Assembly (NCBI RefSeq): GCF_013694245.2
Contig: NZ_CP059322.2
Span: 4,099,001 to 4,163,000 of the forward strand
Reading direction: 5' to 3'
DNA: 64,000 nucleotides
From: Micromonospora ferruginea
GTDB lineage: Bacteria > Actinomycetota > Actinomycetes > Mycobacteriales > Micromonosporaceae
The notes under the pieces were generated by a model. The model saw nothing but the letters and a program-made list of their open reading frames with translations. It was not told the origin of the DNA and made no database searches. How positions within the stretch are numbered: position 1 is the stretch's first letter; the number at the start of each line of letters is the position of its first letter. The translations under genes were made by a program, and so were the position numbers. Of the stretch, positions 47,557 to 55,853 are shown in pieces.

Positions 47557-48408
47557 TCAGGCGGCGCGCGCGGTCCAGCGGTCGCCGGCGCGCGAGACGA
47601 GCAGCGGCAGGCCGAAGGTCTTGGACAGGTTGTCGGCGGTGAGCACCTCGGCCAGCAGGCCCTGCGCGACCACGCCGCCCTCGCGCAGCAGCAGCGCGTG
47701 GGTGAAGCCGGGCGGGATCTCCTCGACGTGGTGGGTGACCAGCACCATGGCCGGCGCGTCCGGGTCGTACGCCAGCTCGGCGAGCCGGGCGACCAGGTCC
47801 TCCCGGCCACCCAGGTCGAGCCCGGCGGCGGGTTCGTCCAGCAGCAGCAGCTCCGGGTCGGTCATCAGGGCGCGGGCGATCTGCACCCGCTTGCGTTCGC
47901 CCTCGGAGAGCGTGCCGTACACCCGGTCGGCGAGGTGGCCGACGCCGAGCTGGCCGAGCAGCGCGGTGGCCCGGTTCTCGTCGGTGCGGTCGTAGCTCTC
48001 CCGCCAGCGGCCGACCACCGACCAGGCGGCGGTCACCACCACGTCGGTGACGCGCTCCTCGGCGGGGATCCGCTCGGCGAGGGTGGCGGTGGAGAGGCCG
48101 ATCCGGGTACGCAGCTCGTTGACGTCGGTGCGGCCGATGCGTTCGCCGAGCACGTGCGCGACGCCGTGGGTCGGGTGCAGCCGGCCGGCGGCCAGGTTGA
48201 GCAGGGTGGTCTTGCCGGCGCCGTTCGGGCCGAGCAGCACCCACCGTTCGTCCAGCTCGACCCGCCAGTCGACGTCGCGCACCAGCGCGGTGCCGGAACG
48301 CGTGACGCCGACCCCGTCGAGGCTGACCACCAGATCCGCGTCCACGGTCGAGGGGGCGGGGGCGCCGGCGGCGCCGGGGATCAGGTCACCAGTCACCGCC
48401 CCATCCAA
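47557..48408 (-). CDS. ABC transporter ATP-binding protein
   Basis: 283 residues. Walker A GPNGAGKTT, signature LSEGERKRVQIARAL, Walker B LLLLDEPAAGLDL and the switch His in LVTHHVEEI are intact. No membrane subunit is adjacent, and it resembles stand-alone ATPases of the ModF/iron-uptake-accessory kind. Start at 48408 is taken; an in-frame GTG at 48396 is also plausible. Upstream of and cotranscribed with the ribokinase gene; divergent from the ABC-2 exporter. Confidence 0.9.
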   Translation of the reverse strand: MDGAVTGDLIPGAAGAPAPSTVDADLVVSLDGVGVTRSGTALVRDVDWRVELDERWVLLGPNGAGKTTLLNLAAGRLHPTHGVAHVLGERIGRTDVNELRTRIGLSTATLAERIPAEERVTDVVVTAAWSVVGRWRESYDRTDENRATALLGQLGVGHLADRVYGTLSEGERKRVQIARALMTDPELLLLDEPAAGLDLGGREDLVARLAELAYDPDAPAMVLVTHHVEEIPPGFTHALLLREGGVVAQGLLAEVLTADNLSKTFGLPLLVSRAGDRWTARAA

Positions 48409-48498
48409 CCACGCACCGGCCCGTCGCCCCCCACGGGCGGCGTCGCGGCCATAGGGTGGGGCGCCGTGTCGTTGGTCACCGTTCCGGAGGGACGCCCC

Positions 48499-48531
48499 AT
48501 GCCCGACCGCTGCCTTCAGGCGGGCGGATGA
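48499..48531 (+). CDS. Ten-codon leader ORF before the ABC exporter
   Basis: ATG at 48499 has GGAGGG eight bases upstream and encodes MPDRCLQAGG, ending at TGA 48529-48531. Its stop overlaps the ATPase ATG (48528) as ATGA, whereas that ATG lacks its own ribosome site. Ribosomes loaded at the leader could pass on to the ATPase gene. A longer variant from GTG 48466 is also in frame. Confidence 0.5.
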   Translation: MPDRCLQAGG

Positions 48532-49532
48532 GCGCGGTCATCGAGATCGCCGGTCTCCGCAAGTCGTTCCACACCCTGCGCCAGGGGCGCCGGGTCGCCG
48601 TCGACGGTTTCGACATGCTGGTCGAGTCGGGTCAGGTGCACGGCTTCCTGGGGCCGAACGGTTCCGGGAAGACGACCACGCTGCGGGCGCTGCTCGGGCT
48701 GGTGCGCCCGGACGCCGGCCGGATGAGTGTGCTGGGCGTCGATTCCCCGGAGCGGCTGCCCGAGGTGGCCGGGCGGGTCGGCGCGATCGTGGAGAGCCCG
48801 CAGTTCTTCGGCAACTTCACCGCGCACCGGACGCTGCGCCTGCTGGCCGTGGCCGGCGGCGTGCCGACCGGCCGGGTGGACGAGGTGCTGGAGCAGGTCG
48901 GCCTGCGGGAGCGGGGCGCGGAGCGGGTCAAGGGTTACTCGTTGGGCATGAAGCAACGACTGGCGGTGGCCTCGGCCCTGCTGAAGAGTCCGGAGCTGCT
49001 GATCCTCGACGAGCCGGCGAACGGGCTGGACCCGGCCGGCATCCGGGAGATGCGCGACCTCACCCGGTCGCTCGCCGCGGCCGGCGTGACGGTGCTGCTG
49101 TCCAGCCACATCCTCGCCGAGATCCAGTTGATCTGCGACCACGTGACGATCGTCAGTCGCGGCCGGCGGGTCGCGTACGGGCCGGTGGACGAGGTGCTGG
49201 CCGGCTTCGACCAGCACCAGTGGCGGGTCCGGGTGGCCGAGCCCGAGCGGGCCGCGCAGGTGCTGGGCCGGGCCGGCCTGTCGGTGGCCGGGGAAGCCGA
49301 CCACCTGGTGGTGACCGGGGTGGAGGATCCCGAGGTGATCAGCCGGACGCTGGGCGAGGAGGGGCTGTGGGTGCGTGAGCTGGTGCCGCTGCGGCCCGAT
49401 CTGGAGAGCGTCTTCCTGGAGCTGACCGGTGGTCACGAGCCGGTGGCGGTGCCGCGCCAGGTGGACGGCGCGCCGACGCACGACGGAGTGATCGACCTGG
49501 ACGTCCGGGGTGGCCGGGAGGTGGACGCGTGA
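48528..49532 (+). CDS. ABC-2 exporter ATP-binding protein
   Basis: 334 residues. Walker A GPNGSGKTTT, signature KGYSLGMKQRLAVASALL, Walker B LLILDEPANGLDP, and SSHILAEIQ with the switch His. The C-terminal about 90 residues are the extension usual in drug- and lantibiotic-type exporters. ATG 48528 is coupled to the leader ORF. Its stop overlaps the permease start by four bases (GTGA). The substrate is unknown. Confidence 0.93.
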   Translation: MSAVIEIAGLRKSFHTLRQGRRVAVDGFDMLVESGQVHGFLGPNGSGKTTTLRALLGLVRPDAGRMSVLGVDSPERLPEVAGRVGAIVESPQFFGNFTAHRTLRLLAVAGGVPTGRVDEVLEQVGLRERGAERVKGYSLGMKQRLAVASALLKSPELLILDEPANGLDPAGIREMRDLTRSLAAAGVTVLLSSHILAEIQLICDHVTIVSRGRRVAYGPVDEVLAGFDQHQWRVRVAEPERAAQVLGRAGLSVAGEADHLVVTGVEDPEVISRTLGEEGLWVRELVPLRPDLESVFLELTGGHEPVAVPRQVDGAPTHDGVIDLDVRGGREVDA

Positions 49533-50539
49533 ACCTGGTCCGTGCCGAGTTGGAGCGGCTGGCCGCGCGGCGTTTCGTGCAGCTCATGGTGGTGTTGCTG
49601 GCGGTCGCGTTCGCCATGACGGTGCTGACCACGATGGGCGGTTCGCACCGGCCGACCGGGGACGAGTTGAGCCGGGCCCAGTCGCAGGCCGCGCAGGAGG
49701 TCCAGCGGCTGGAGCTGGCGCACGACCGGTGCCTGCGGATCAAGGCGGGCACGCTCACCCCGGACGAGAACGACTACCTGCCGCGCGACTGCGCCCAGAT
49801 CGATCCGGGCCAGTCGGAGCAGTTGCCGACCGCGTCCGACTACCTCAGCGGCGTCTTCGTCTTCGCCAAGGAGGCCCGGCCGCTGCTCTACTTCCTGATC
49901 GCGTTCCTGGCGCTGTTCGGGTTCCTGGTCGGCGCCTCGTACATCGGCGCGGACCTGAACTCGGGCGGGGTGGTGAACCTGCTGCTGTGGCGCCCGCGCC
50001 GGCCGGCCGTGTTCGCCGCGAAACTCGGCACGCTGCTGGGCGGCGTGCTCGGTCTCTCCGTGCTGGCGTCGGTGGCCTACCTGGGCGCGTTCTGGCTGAT
50101 CGGTCAGGCGTCCGGGTTGACCGGCCGGACGGGCGGCGAGTTCTGGGCGTCGCTCGGCGCGGCCTGGGTGCGCGGGCTGGTGCTGGTGCTGCTCGCCGCG
50201 GCGCTCGGCTTCGCCGTGGCCACGCTGGGCCGGCACACGTCGGCGGCGCTGGGCACGGTGGCGGCGTACGTGGTGGTGTGGGAGCTGGGTGCCCGGCTGG
50301 TGTTCCAGATCCTGCAGGTCGCCCGCCCGGACCGGTTCATGCTCTCCAGCTATCTGGGCGCCTGGCTCGCGGGTGAGGTGCGGTTCTGGGACGGCAGCGC
50401 CTGCAGCACCGGGATCTCCGGGTTCTGCGACGGCTCCTACACGGTGGGTTGGCCGGCCGGGCTGGTGATCCTGCTCGGGTTGACCGGCGCGCTGGTGGCC
50501 GCCGCGTTCGCGGTGTTCCGCCGGCGCGACCTGGTCTGA
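49529..50539 (+). CDS. ABC-2 type exporter permease
   Basis: 336 residues with six helices. The first helix (about 15-37) is followed by a large extracytoplasmic loop (about 38-115) with two Cys (DRCLRIK, PRDCAQI). The last loop also has two Cys (SACSTGISGFC), so disulfides are likely. GADLNSGGVVNLLLWRPRR is the cytoplasmic coupling region. GTG 49529 overlaps the ATPase stop. No self-resistance or biosynthesis genes adjoin, so its cargo cannot be named. Confidence 0.9.
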   Translation: MNLVRAELERLAARRFVQLMVVLLAVAFAMTVLTTMGGSHRPTGDELSRAQSQAAQEVQRLELAHDRCLRIKAGTLTPDENDYLPRDCAQIDPGQSEQLPTASDYLSGVFVFAKEARPLLYFLIAFLALFGFLVGASYIGADLNSGGVVNLLLWRPRRPAVFAAKLGTLLGGVLGLSVLASVAYLGAFWLIGQASGLTGRTGGEFWASLGAAWVRGLVLVLLAAALGFAVATLGRHTSAALGTVAAYVVVWELGARLVFQILQVARPDRFMLSSYLGAWLAGEVRFWDGSACSTGISGFCDGSYTVGWPAGLVILLGLTGALVAAAFAVFRRRDLV

Positions 50540-50543
50540 GCCG

Positions 50544-50577
50544 GCCGGCGCGGCCCGGACGAGCGGGCCGCGCCGGC
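50544..50577 (+). terminator. Terminator after the ABC exporter
   Basis: GCCGGCGCGGCCCG at 50544-50557 pairs perfectly with 50564-50577 around a six-base loop, four bases after the permease stop. No T-tract. Confidence 0.65.
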
Positions 50578-50644
50578 AACTCCTTGCAGTCCTGGTCGAC
50601 AAGGTGAAGAATTCCTTCACATGGCGACCGGGTGGGTGGGGTGC

Positions 50645-51850
50645 TCAGCCGACCGTCGAGCCGAACACCTCGTCGCGGACCGCGTCGAGCGCGGTGCGCA
50701 GCGCGCCGCGCAGGATCGGCTCCTCGGTCAGCCCGGTGCTCACCACCCGGGGACGCACCAGCGTGATCGCCGCGACCTCGCGCTGCACCCGCTCGGCCAG
50801 CGCGGCCCCGCCGGCCCGGCCGACCGCGCCGGCGAGCACCACCAGCGGCGGGTCGAGCACCACGCAGGTGCTCGCCACGCCGAGCGCCAGCCGGCGGGCC
50901 AACTCGTCGAGCACCGGGGCGCCCGCGTCGCCCGCGGCGATGGCCGCGCCGACCGCCTCGGCCGCCCGGGCCGCCGCCACGCCCTGCTCGGCGGCGTCCG
51001 GGGTGGCGAAGCCGTGCTCGGCGGCCACCGCGCGGACCGCGTCGGCACCGGCGAGCTGCTGGAACGCCGGCTTGGCCCGCCGGGACACGTCGCGCGGGAT
51101 GGGCACCCCGGGCACCGGCAGGTAGCCGATCTCGCCGGCCGCGCCGGTGCTGCCGTGGTGCAACCGCCCGCCCAGCATGATCGCCAGACCGACGCCCGCG
51201 TCCACCCAGACCAGCACGAAGTCGGCGGTGTCCCGGGCCGCGCCGGACTGTGCCTCGGCCACCGCCGCCAGGTTCACGTCGTTCTCGAACACGACCGGGG
51301 TGTCCAGGTCCTCGCGGAGCGCGGCGAGCAGGCCGCTGTGCCAGCGCGGCAGGTTGAACGCGAACGTGATGTCCCCGGTCTGCGGGTCGACCAGGCCGGG
51401 CGTGCCCAGCACCACGCGCCGGACCCCGGACAGCTCCGCCCCGGCGCTGCTGGCGGCCCGGACCACGGCGTTGTGCACCACGCCCACCGGGTCGTCGGTG
51501 TCCCTGGTGGACTGCTCGACCCGGCCGAGGACCGCGCCGGTGATGTCCGCGCAGGCGGCCACCACCCGCTCCGCGCCGACGTCCACGCCGACCACGTACG
51601 CGCTGCCCGGACGCACCGCGTAGAGCTGGGCGTTCGGGCCCCGCCCACCGGCCTGCTCGCCGACCCGGGCGACCAGGCCGCGTTCCTCCAACCGCTCGAC
51701 GAGTTGGGACGCCGTCACCTTGGACAGCCCGGTCAGCTCGCCGATCCGGGCCCGGGTCAGCGGTCCGCGTTCGAGCAGCAGTTCCAGCGCCGCGCGGTCG
51801 TTGAGCGCCCGCAGGAGTCGGGGGGTGCCGGGCAGCCGGGTCGCACTCAT
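50645..51850 (-). CDS. ROK-family transcriptional regulator
   Basis: 401 residues. N-terminal winged helix (LTRARIGELTGLSKVTASQLVERLEERGL, about 31-60), then the ROK sugar-kinase fold with VVGVDVGAERV and TPGLVDPQTGDITFAFNLP. The zinc motif usual in ROK kinases is not present in full, as in many regulators. Likely senses an amino-sugar or its phosphate. ATG 51850; divergent from the hexosaminidase gene, its probable target, with a palindromic box between them. Confidence 0.93.
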   Translation of the reverse strand: MSATRLPGTPRLLRALNDRAALELLLERGPLTRARIGELTGLSKVTASQLVERLEERGLVARVGEQAGGRGPNAQLYAVRPGSAYVVGVDVGAERVVAACADITGAVLGRVEQSTRDTDDPVGVVHNAVVRAASSAGAELSGVRRVVLGTPGLVDPQTGDITFAFNLPRWHSGLLAALREDLDTPVVFENDVNLAAVAEAQSGAARDTADFVLVWVDAGVGLAIMLGGRLHHGSTGAAGEIGYLPVPGVPIPRDVSRRAKPAFQQLAGADAVRAVAAEHGFATPDAAEQGVAAARAAEAVGAAIAAGDAGAPVLDELARRLALGVASTCVVLDPPLVVLAGAVGRAGGAALAERVQREVAAITLVRPRVVSTGLTEEPILRGALRTALDAVRDEVFGSTVG

Positions 51851-51870
51851 GCCAAGGTCCTCGATTTTTC

Positions 51871-51889
51871 AGTAAGGTTTCTAACCATA
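51871..51889. promoter_or_regulatory. ROK operator candidate
   Basis: AGTAAGGTTTCTAACCATA contains GGTTTCTAACC, an inverted repeat of GGTT/AACC, in the A/T-rich part of an otherwise GC-rich region. Actinobacterial ROK operators have a similar GTTAGAAACCT core. It lies 21 bases upstream of the ROK gene start and 84 bases before the hexosaminidase gene. Confidence 0.5.
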
Positions 51890-51973
51890 AAACGCCTGCC
51901 GAAGGGTGCCGTCAGCGTATCGGCCACCCCGATCCGAGAGAGGTCGGACGATCCGGCAGGGAAAGGGGCACAA

Positions 51974-53428
51974 GTGGGGCTGGATCCAGGACTCCGCCGA
52001 CTCGCGTTGGGCACGCTGCTGGCCGCGTACGCCGGCCCGGTGCCGCCGGACTGGGCGGTCGACCTGCTCGCCGACGGGCTCGCCGGGCACACCCTGTTCG
52101 GCACCAACGTGCACGACCTGGCGCAACTGGCGGCGTCCACCGCGGCGCTGCGCGCCGGCCGCCCGGACGTGATCCTGGCGATCGACGAGGAGGGCGGCGA
52201 CGTCACCCGGCTGGCCCACGCCACCGGTAGCCCGTACCCGGGCAACGCCGCGCTCGGCGCGGTCGACGACCCGGACCTCACCCGCGCGGTCTACGCCGCG
52301 ATCGGCGGCGAACTGGCCGCGCTCGGCCTCACCCTCGACCTGGCGCCCACGGTCGACGTGAACACCGCCGACGAGAATCCGGTGATCGGCACCCGCTCGT
52401 TCGGCGCCGACCCGAAGCGGGTGGCGGTCCACTCCGCCGCCGCGGTCGCCGGCCTCCAGTCGGCCGGCGTGGCCGCCTGCGCCAAGCACTTCCCCGGCCA
52501 CGGCGCCACGGTCGCCGACTCGCACCACGAGCTGCCCACGGTCGACGTGCCGGCGGCCGTGCTGCGCGAGCGGGACCTGCCGCCGTTCGCCGCGGTGGTC
52601 GACGCCGGCGTCCGCGCGGTGATGACCGCGCACATCCGGGTGCCGGCGTTGACCGGCGACGGTCCGGCGACGTTCAGCCGGGCGGTCCTGCACGACCTGC
52701 TGCGCGTCGAGTACGGCTTCACCGGCACGGTGATCACCGACGCGCTGGAGATGAAGGGCGCCGCGCTCGCCGCCGGCGGGGTGGGTCCGGCCGCGGTCCG
52801 CGCGCTGGCCGCCGGCGCCGACCTGCTCTGCATCGGCGCCCAGGTCGACGCCGACCTGGTGGAGCTGGTCGCCGCGGAGATCGTCACCGCGCTCGGCGAC
52901 GGCCGGCTGGCACGCGCCCGGGTGGAGGAGGCCGCCGGCCGGACCGCCGAGCTGGCCGGCTGGACCGGCCCGGCCGACGCCCCGGCCCCGGCCGCCGACT
53001 CCCTCGGCTACGACGCCGCGCTGCGGGCGGTGCACGTCGAGGGCGACCTGCCGGGCGCGACCCCCACGCTGGTGGTGCAGGTGCACGCCACCTCCACCGT
53101 CGCCGAGGGGCGGGTGCCGTGGGGGCTGGGCCCGCACCTGGCCCCGCGGGTCGCGCAGGCCCGCGCGGTGGCCGGCGAGACCGACCCGGCCGAGCTGCGC
53201 CGGCTCGCCGGGGAACGGCCGGTGGTGCTGGTCGGGCGGCACCTGCACCGGCTGCCCGGGGCGCGGGAGCTGGTCGAGGCGCTGGCCGCCACGCACCCGG
53301 TGACCGTGGTGGAGATGGGTTGGCCGGGCGCCTGGCGGCCGGCCGGGGCGCGCGCCTTCGTCGCCACCTACGGGGCCAGCCACGCCAACGGTCGCGCGGC
53401 GGCGCGGGTGCTCGGCCTGACCGACTGA
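51974..53428 (+). CDS. nagZ: Beta-N-acetylhexosaminidase, GH3 family
   Basis: 484 residues. Removes terminal N-acetylglucosamine from chitin- or peptidoglycan-derived sugars. IDEEGGDVTRL, KHFPGHGATVADSHHELP (catalytic loop His/Asp) and VITDALEMKGA (nucleophile Asp) are all present. The C-terminal about 150 residues form an extra domain as in longer actinobacterial members. No signal peptide is seen, so it should be cytoplasmic. GTG 51974 follows AGGGG; a reading from 50621 runs over the ROK gene and is rejected. Divergent from the ROK regulator. Confidence 0.93.
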   Translation: MGLDPGLRRLALGTLLAAYAGPVPPDWAVDLLADGLAGHTLFGTNVHDLAQLAASTAALRAGRPDVILAIDEEGGDVTRLAHATGSPYPGNAALGAVDDPDLTRAVYAAIGGELAALGLTLDLAPTVDVNTADENPVIGTRSFGADPKRVAVHSAAAVAGLQSAGVAACAKHFPGHGATVADSHHELPTVDVPAAVLRERDLPPFAAVVDAGVRAVMTAHIRVPALTGDGPATFSRAVLHDLLRVEYGFTGTVITDALEMKGAALAAGGVGPAAVRALAAGADLLCIGAQVDADLVELVAAEIVTALGDGRLARARVEEAAGRTAELAGWTGPADAPAPAADSLGYDAALRAVHVEGDLPGATPTLVVQVHATSTVAEGRVPWGLGPHLAPRVAQARAVAGETDPAELRRLAGERPVVLVGRHLHRLPGARELVEALAATHPVTVVEMGWPGAWRPAGARAFVATYGASHANGRAAARVLGLTD

Positions 53429-53431
53429 CGT

Positions 53432-53467
53432 CCGGCGGCCCGCCGCCGCCCGGCGGCGGGCCGCCGG
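53432..53467 (+). terminator. Terminator after the hexosaminidase gene
   Basis: A perfect 17-bp stem (CCGGCGGCCCGCCGCCG at 53432-53448, complement at 53451-53467). It starts three bases after the stop and separates the gene from the TetR gene. Confidence 0.7.
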
Positions 53468-53516
53468 CGTCCGTGGTCCGCGACCGTCTCCCGGGGCCGG
53501 GATACGGTGACGGGCG

Positions 53517-54218
53517 ATGACCGAGCAGAGCGCGCCGGGGACCGGCGGCCCGGCCGCCGGGGCGACCGCCCGCGGCGAGCAGACCCGCCGGCTGATCCTG
53601 GACACCGCCATGCGGCTGTTCCGGGAGCGGGGCTACGCACGCACCACCATGCGCGCCGTGGCCCAGGAGGCCGGCGTGGCGGTGGGCAACGCCTACTACT
53701 ACTTCGACTCGAAGGAACACCTGGTCCAGGAGTTCTACGCGGACACCCAGCGCGAGCACCGGACGGCCGCCGCGCCGGTGCTCGCCCGGGAGCGGGACTT
53801 CGCGGCGCGGCTGGCCGGCGTGCTGCACGCGGGCGTGGACGTGCTGGGCCCGTACCACTCGTTCGCCGGGACGTTCTTCAAGACGGCGGCGGAGCCGACC
53901 TCGCCGCTGAGCCCGTTCTCCGCCGAGTCGTCGCCGGCCCGGGACGCGTCGGTGTCGCTGTTCCGCGAGGCGCTGGAGGGCTCGACCGCGAAGCTCGACG
54001 ACGAGCTGCGGGAGGCGCTGCCGGAGCTGCTCTGGCTCGGCTACCTGGGCGTGGTGCTCTACTGGGTGCACGACCGCTCGCCGGGGCAGGCGCGGACCCG
54101 GCAGCTCGTCGACGGCGTGGTGCCGCTGGTCGACCGGCTCGTGGGACTGTCCCGGCTGCGGGTGCTGCGCCCGGTCACCCGGCAGGCGCTCACTCTGATC
54201 CACACGTTGCGTCACTGA
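53517..54218 (+). CDS. TetR-family transcriptional regulator
   Basis: 233 residues. The N-terminal helix-turn-helix is ILDTAMRLFRERGYARTTMRAVAQEAGVAVGNAYYYFDSKEHLVQEF (about 26-75). The C-terminal ligand domain is helical with GYLGVVLYWVHDRSPGQARTRQLVDGVVPLVDRLV, as in regulators of membrane-stress or lipid genes. No divergent target gene is adjacent, so its regulon is unknown. ATG 53517. Confidence 0.93.
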   Translation: MTEQSAPGTGGPAAGATARGEQTRRLILDTAMRLFRERGYARTTMRAVAQEAGVAVGNAYYYFDSKEHLVQEFYADTQREHRTAAAPVLARERDFAARLAGVLHAGVDVLGPYHSFAGTFFKTAAEPTSPLSPFSAESSPARDASVSLFREALEGSTAKLDDELREALPELLWLGYLGVVLYWVHDRSPGQARTRQLVDGVVPLVDRLVGLSRLRVLRPVTRQALTLIHTLRH

Positions 54219-54262
54219 CCCGGAGATCGGCCGCCACGACGATTCACCAGGTCAAGTCCGCA

Positions 54263-54290
54263 ACCGGACAAGAACTGGCTCTTGTCCGGT
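54263..54290. terminator. Hairpin after the TetR gene
   Basis: ACCGGACAAGA at 54263-54273 pairs perfectly with 54280-54290 around a six-base loop, in the gap between the convergent TetR and GNAT genes. Confidence 0.55.
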
Positions 54291-54339
54291 CGGCATGCGT
54301 TCACCTAGCGTTACGGCATCGGGACCTGGGGAGAGGCCG

Positions 54340-54375
54340 CGGACCGTGGATCCGGCCCGGGATCCACGGTCCGCG
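54340..54375. terminator. Hairpin after the GNAT gene
   Basis: GCGGACCGTGGATCC at 54340-54354 pairs perfectly with 54361-54375 around a six-base loop, 13 bases from the GNAT stop. Confidence 0.65.
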
Positions 54376-54388
54376 CCCACGCCGCCGG

Positions 54389-55051
54389 TCAGTGCGGGAA
54401 GACGCCGAACGAGGTCCAGCCCCGGTCGGGGAACCCGGCCGCCTCGGCCACCCGGGCGGACGCGTGGTTGCCCGGATGGTGCACGTAGGTGGGGATCGCC
54501 CCCTCGGCCAGCACCCGCCGGGCCGCCTGCGCGACCAACCGCCGGGCCAGGCCGCGTCCCTGGGCCGCCGGGGACGTGCCCACCGCCAACTCGTGCCCGT
54601 ACGCGTCGTGCCGCTTGATCCCCACCCCGGCCAGGTACGCGCCGTCGGCGTCCCGGACCACCAGCACCTCGGGGAAGAGGCCGAGCCACGGCGGGGCGCC
54701 GGGCATCGCCGGGGGCAGCCACTCCCCCACGTCGGGCAGCGGCGCCGGGTCGGTGCACCAGCGGAAGACGCCGCGGTTGGTGGTGAGTTCCGGCGCGCCG
54801 ACCGCCGCCGGCAACGCGGTCAGCCACGCGTCGAGCGGCCGGCCCCGGACCAGGGCCCGCACCTCCTCGACCCGCCGGGGCGGCACGGAGAGCACCGTGC
54901 TGCCGCCCACCGAGACCGCGACCGCCGGGCGGGGTCGCCCGTCCCAGGCCGGGCGGGCACGGCGCCAGGACCGGACCACGTGCAGCCCGGGACCCGCCGG
55001 CCACTGCCCCAACCAGGTCGCCAGGTGCAGGAAGAGCCGCCGGTCAAGCAC
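54389..55051 (-). CDS. GNAT-family N-acetyltransferase 2
   Basis: 220 residues. The acetyl-CoA domain is in the C-terminal half: VLVVRDADGAYLAGVGI, the pyrophosphate loop LAVGTSPAAQGRGLARRLVAQAARRVL, and HHPGNHASARVAEAAGFP. The N-terminal about 110 residues are not recognised. GTG 55051. Acceptor unknown; divergent from the response regulator gene. Confidence 0.88.
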   Translation of the reverse strand: MLDRRLFLHLATWLGQWPAGPGLHVVRSWRRARPAWDGRPRPAVAVSVGGSTVLSVPPRRVEEVRALVRGRPLDAWLTALPAAVGAPELTTNRGVFRWCTDPAPLPDVGEWLPPAMPGAPPWLGLFPEVLVVRDADGAYLAGVGIKRHDAYGHELAVGTSPAAQGRGLARRLVAQAARRVLAEGAIPTYVHHPGNHASARVAEAAGFPDRGWTSFGVFPH

Positions 55052-55157
55052 ATGATCATGGTACGCCGCACCGGCCCGCCCGCGCCGTAAGAACCTGGCA
55101 ATGGATCGCCCGTCCGCCCGTGGCTACGCTGGCCCCTCGGTACGCGGGAGGTGCGGG

Positions 55158-55853
55158 GTGGCGCAACGGGTGCTGGTGGTCGACGACGACCGGACGGTCG
55201 CCGACGTGGTCTGCCGCTACCTGGCGCACGCCGGCTACGAGGTCGAGCACGTCGGCGACGGGGCGGCGGCCCTGGACGCCGTGTCCCGCCGGCCGCCGCA
55301 CCTGGTGGTGCTGGACCTGATGCTCCCCGTGCTCGACGGGCTGGAGGTGTGCCGGCGGCTGCGGGAGCGGCCGGACGGCGTACCCATCGTCATGCTCACC
55401 GCGCGCGGCGACGAGGCCGACCGGATCCTCGGCCTGCAACTGGGCGCGGACGACTACCTGAGCAAGCCGTTCTCCCCGCGCGAACTGGTGCTGCGGGTCC
55501 GCTCGGTGCTGCGGCGGGCCGGCGGCGAGCCGGCCGCCTCGCCGCCGGTGCGGCTCGCCGACGACGGCCTGGAGGTGGAGACCGGCCCCCGGGTGGCCCG
55601 CCTGCACGGGCGTGAGCTGACCCTGACGCTGCGCGAGTTCGACCTGCTGGCGCACCTGATGCGGCATCCGGCGCGGGCGTTCCGCCGCACCGAGCTGCTG
55701 GAACGGGTGTGGGGGTGGAGCTTCGGCGACCAGTCGACGGTGACCGTGCACGTGCGGCGGCTGCGGGAGAAGGTCGAGGCCGACCCGGCCCGACCCCGCC
55801 GCATCGTCACCGTGTGGGGCGTCGGCTACCGCTACGAGCCGGCCGATGCGTGA
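55158..55853 (+). CDS. OmpR-family response regulator
   Basis: 231 residues. Receiver domain (about 1-120) with the acidic pocket VVDDDRT, the phospho-acceptor Asp53 in VVLDLMLP, and Lys in LSKPFSP. The C-terminal winged helix has LTLREFDLLAHLMRHPARAFRRTELLERVWGW and HVRRLREKVE. GTG 55158 follows GGGAGG. It overlaps the histidine kinase gene by eight bases and forms one operon with it. Confidence 0.96.
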   Translation: MAQRVLVVDDDRTVADVVCRYLAHAGYEVEHVGDGAAALDAVSRRPPHLVVLDLMLPVLDGLEVCRRLRERPDGVPIVMLTARGDEADRILGLQLGADDYLSKPFSPRELVLRVRSVLRRAGGEPAASPPVRLADDGLEVETGPRVARLHGRELTLTLREFDLLAHLMRHPARAFRRTELLERVWGWSFGDQSTVTVHVRRLREKVEADPARPRRIVTVWGVGYRYEPADA

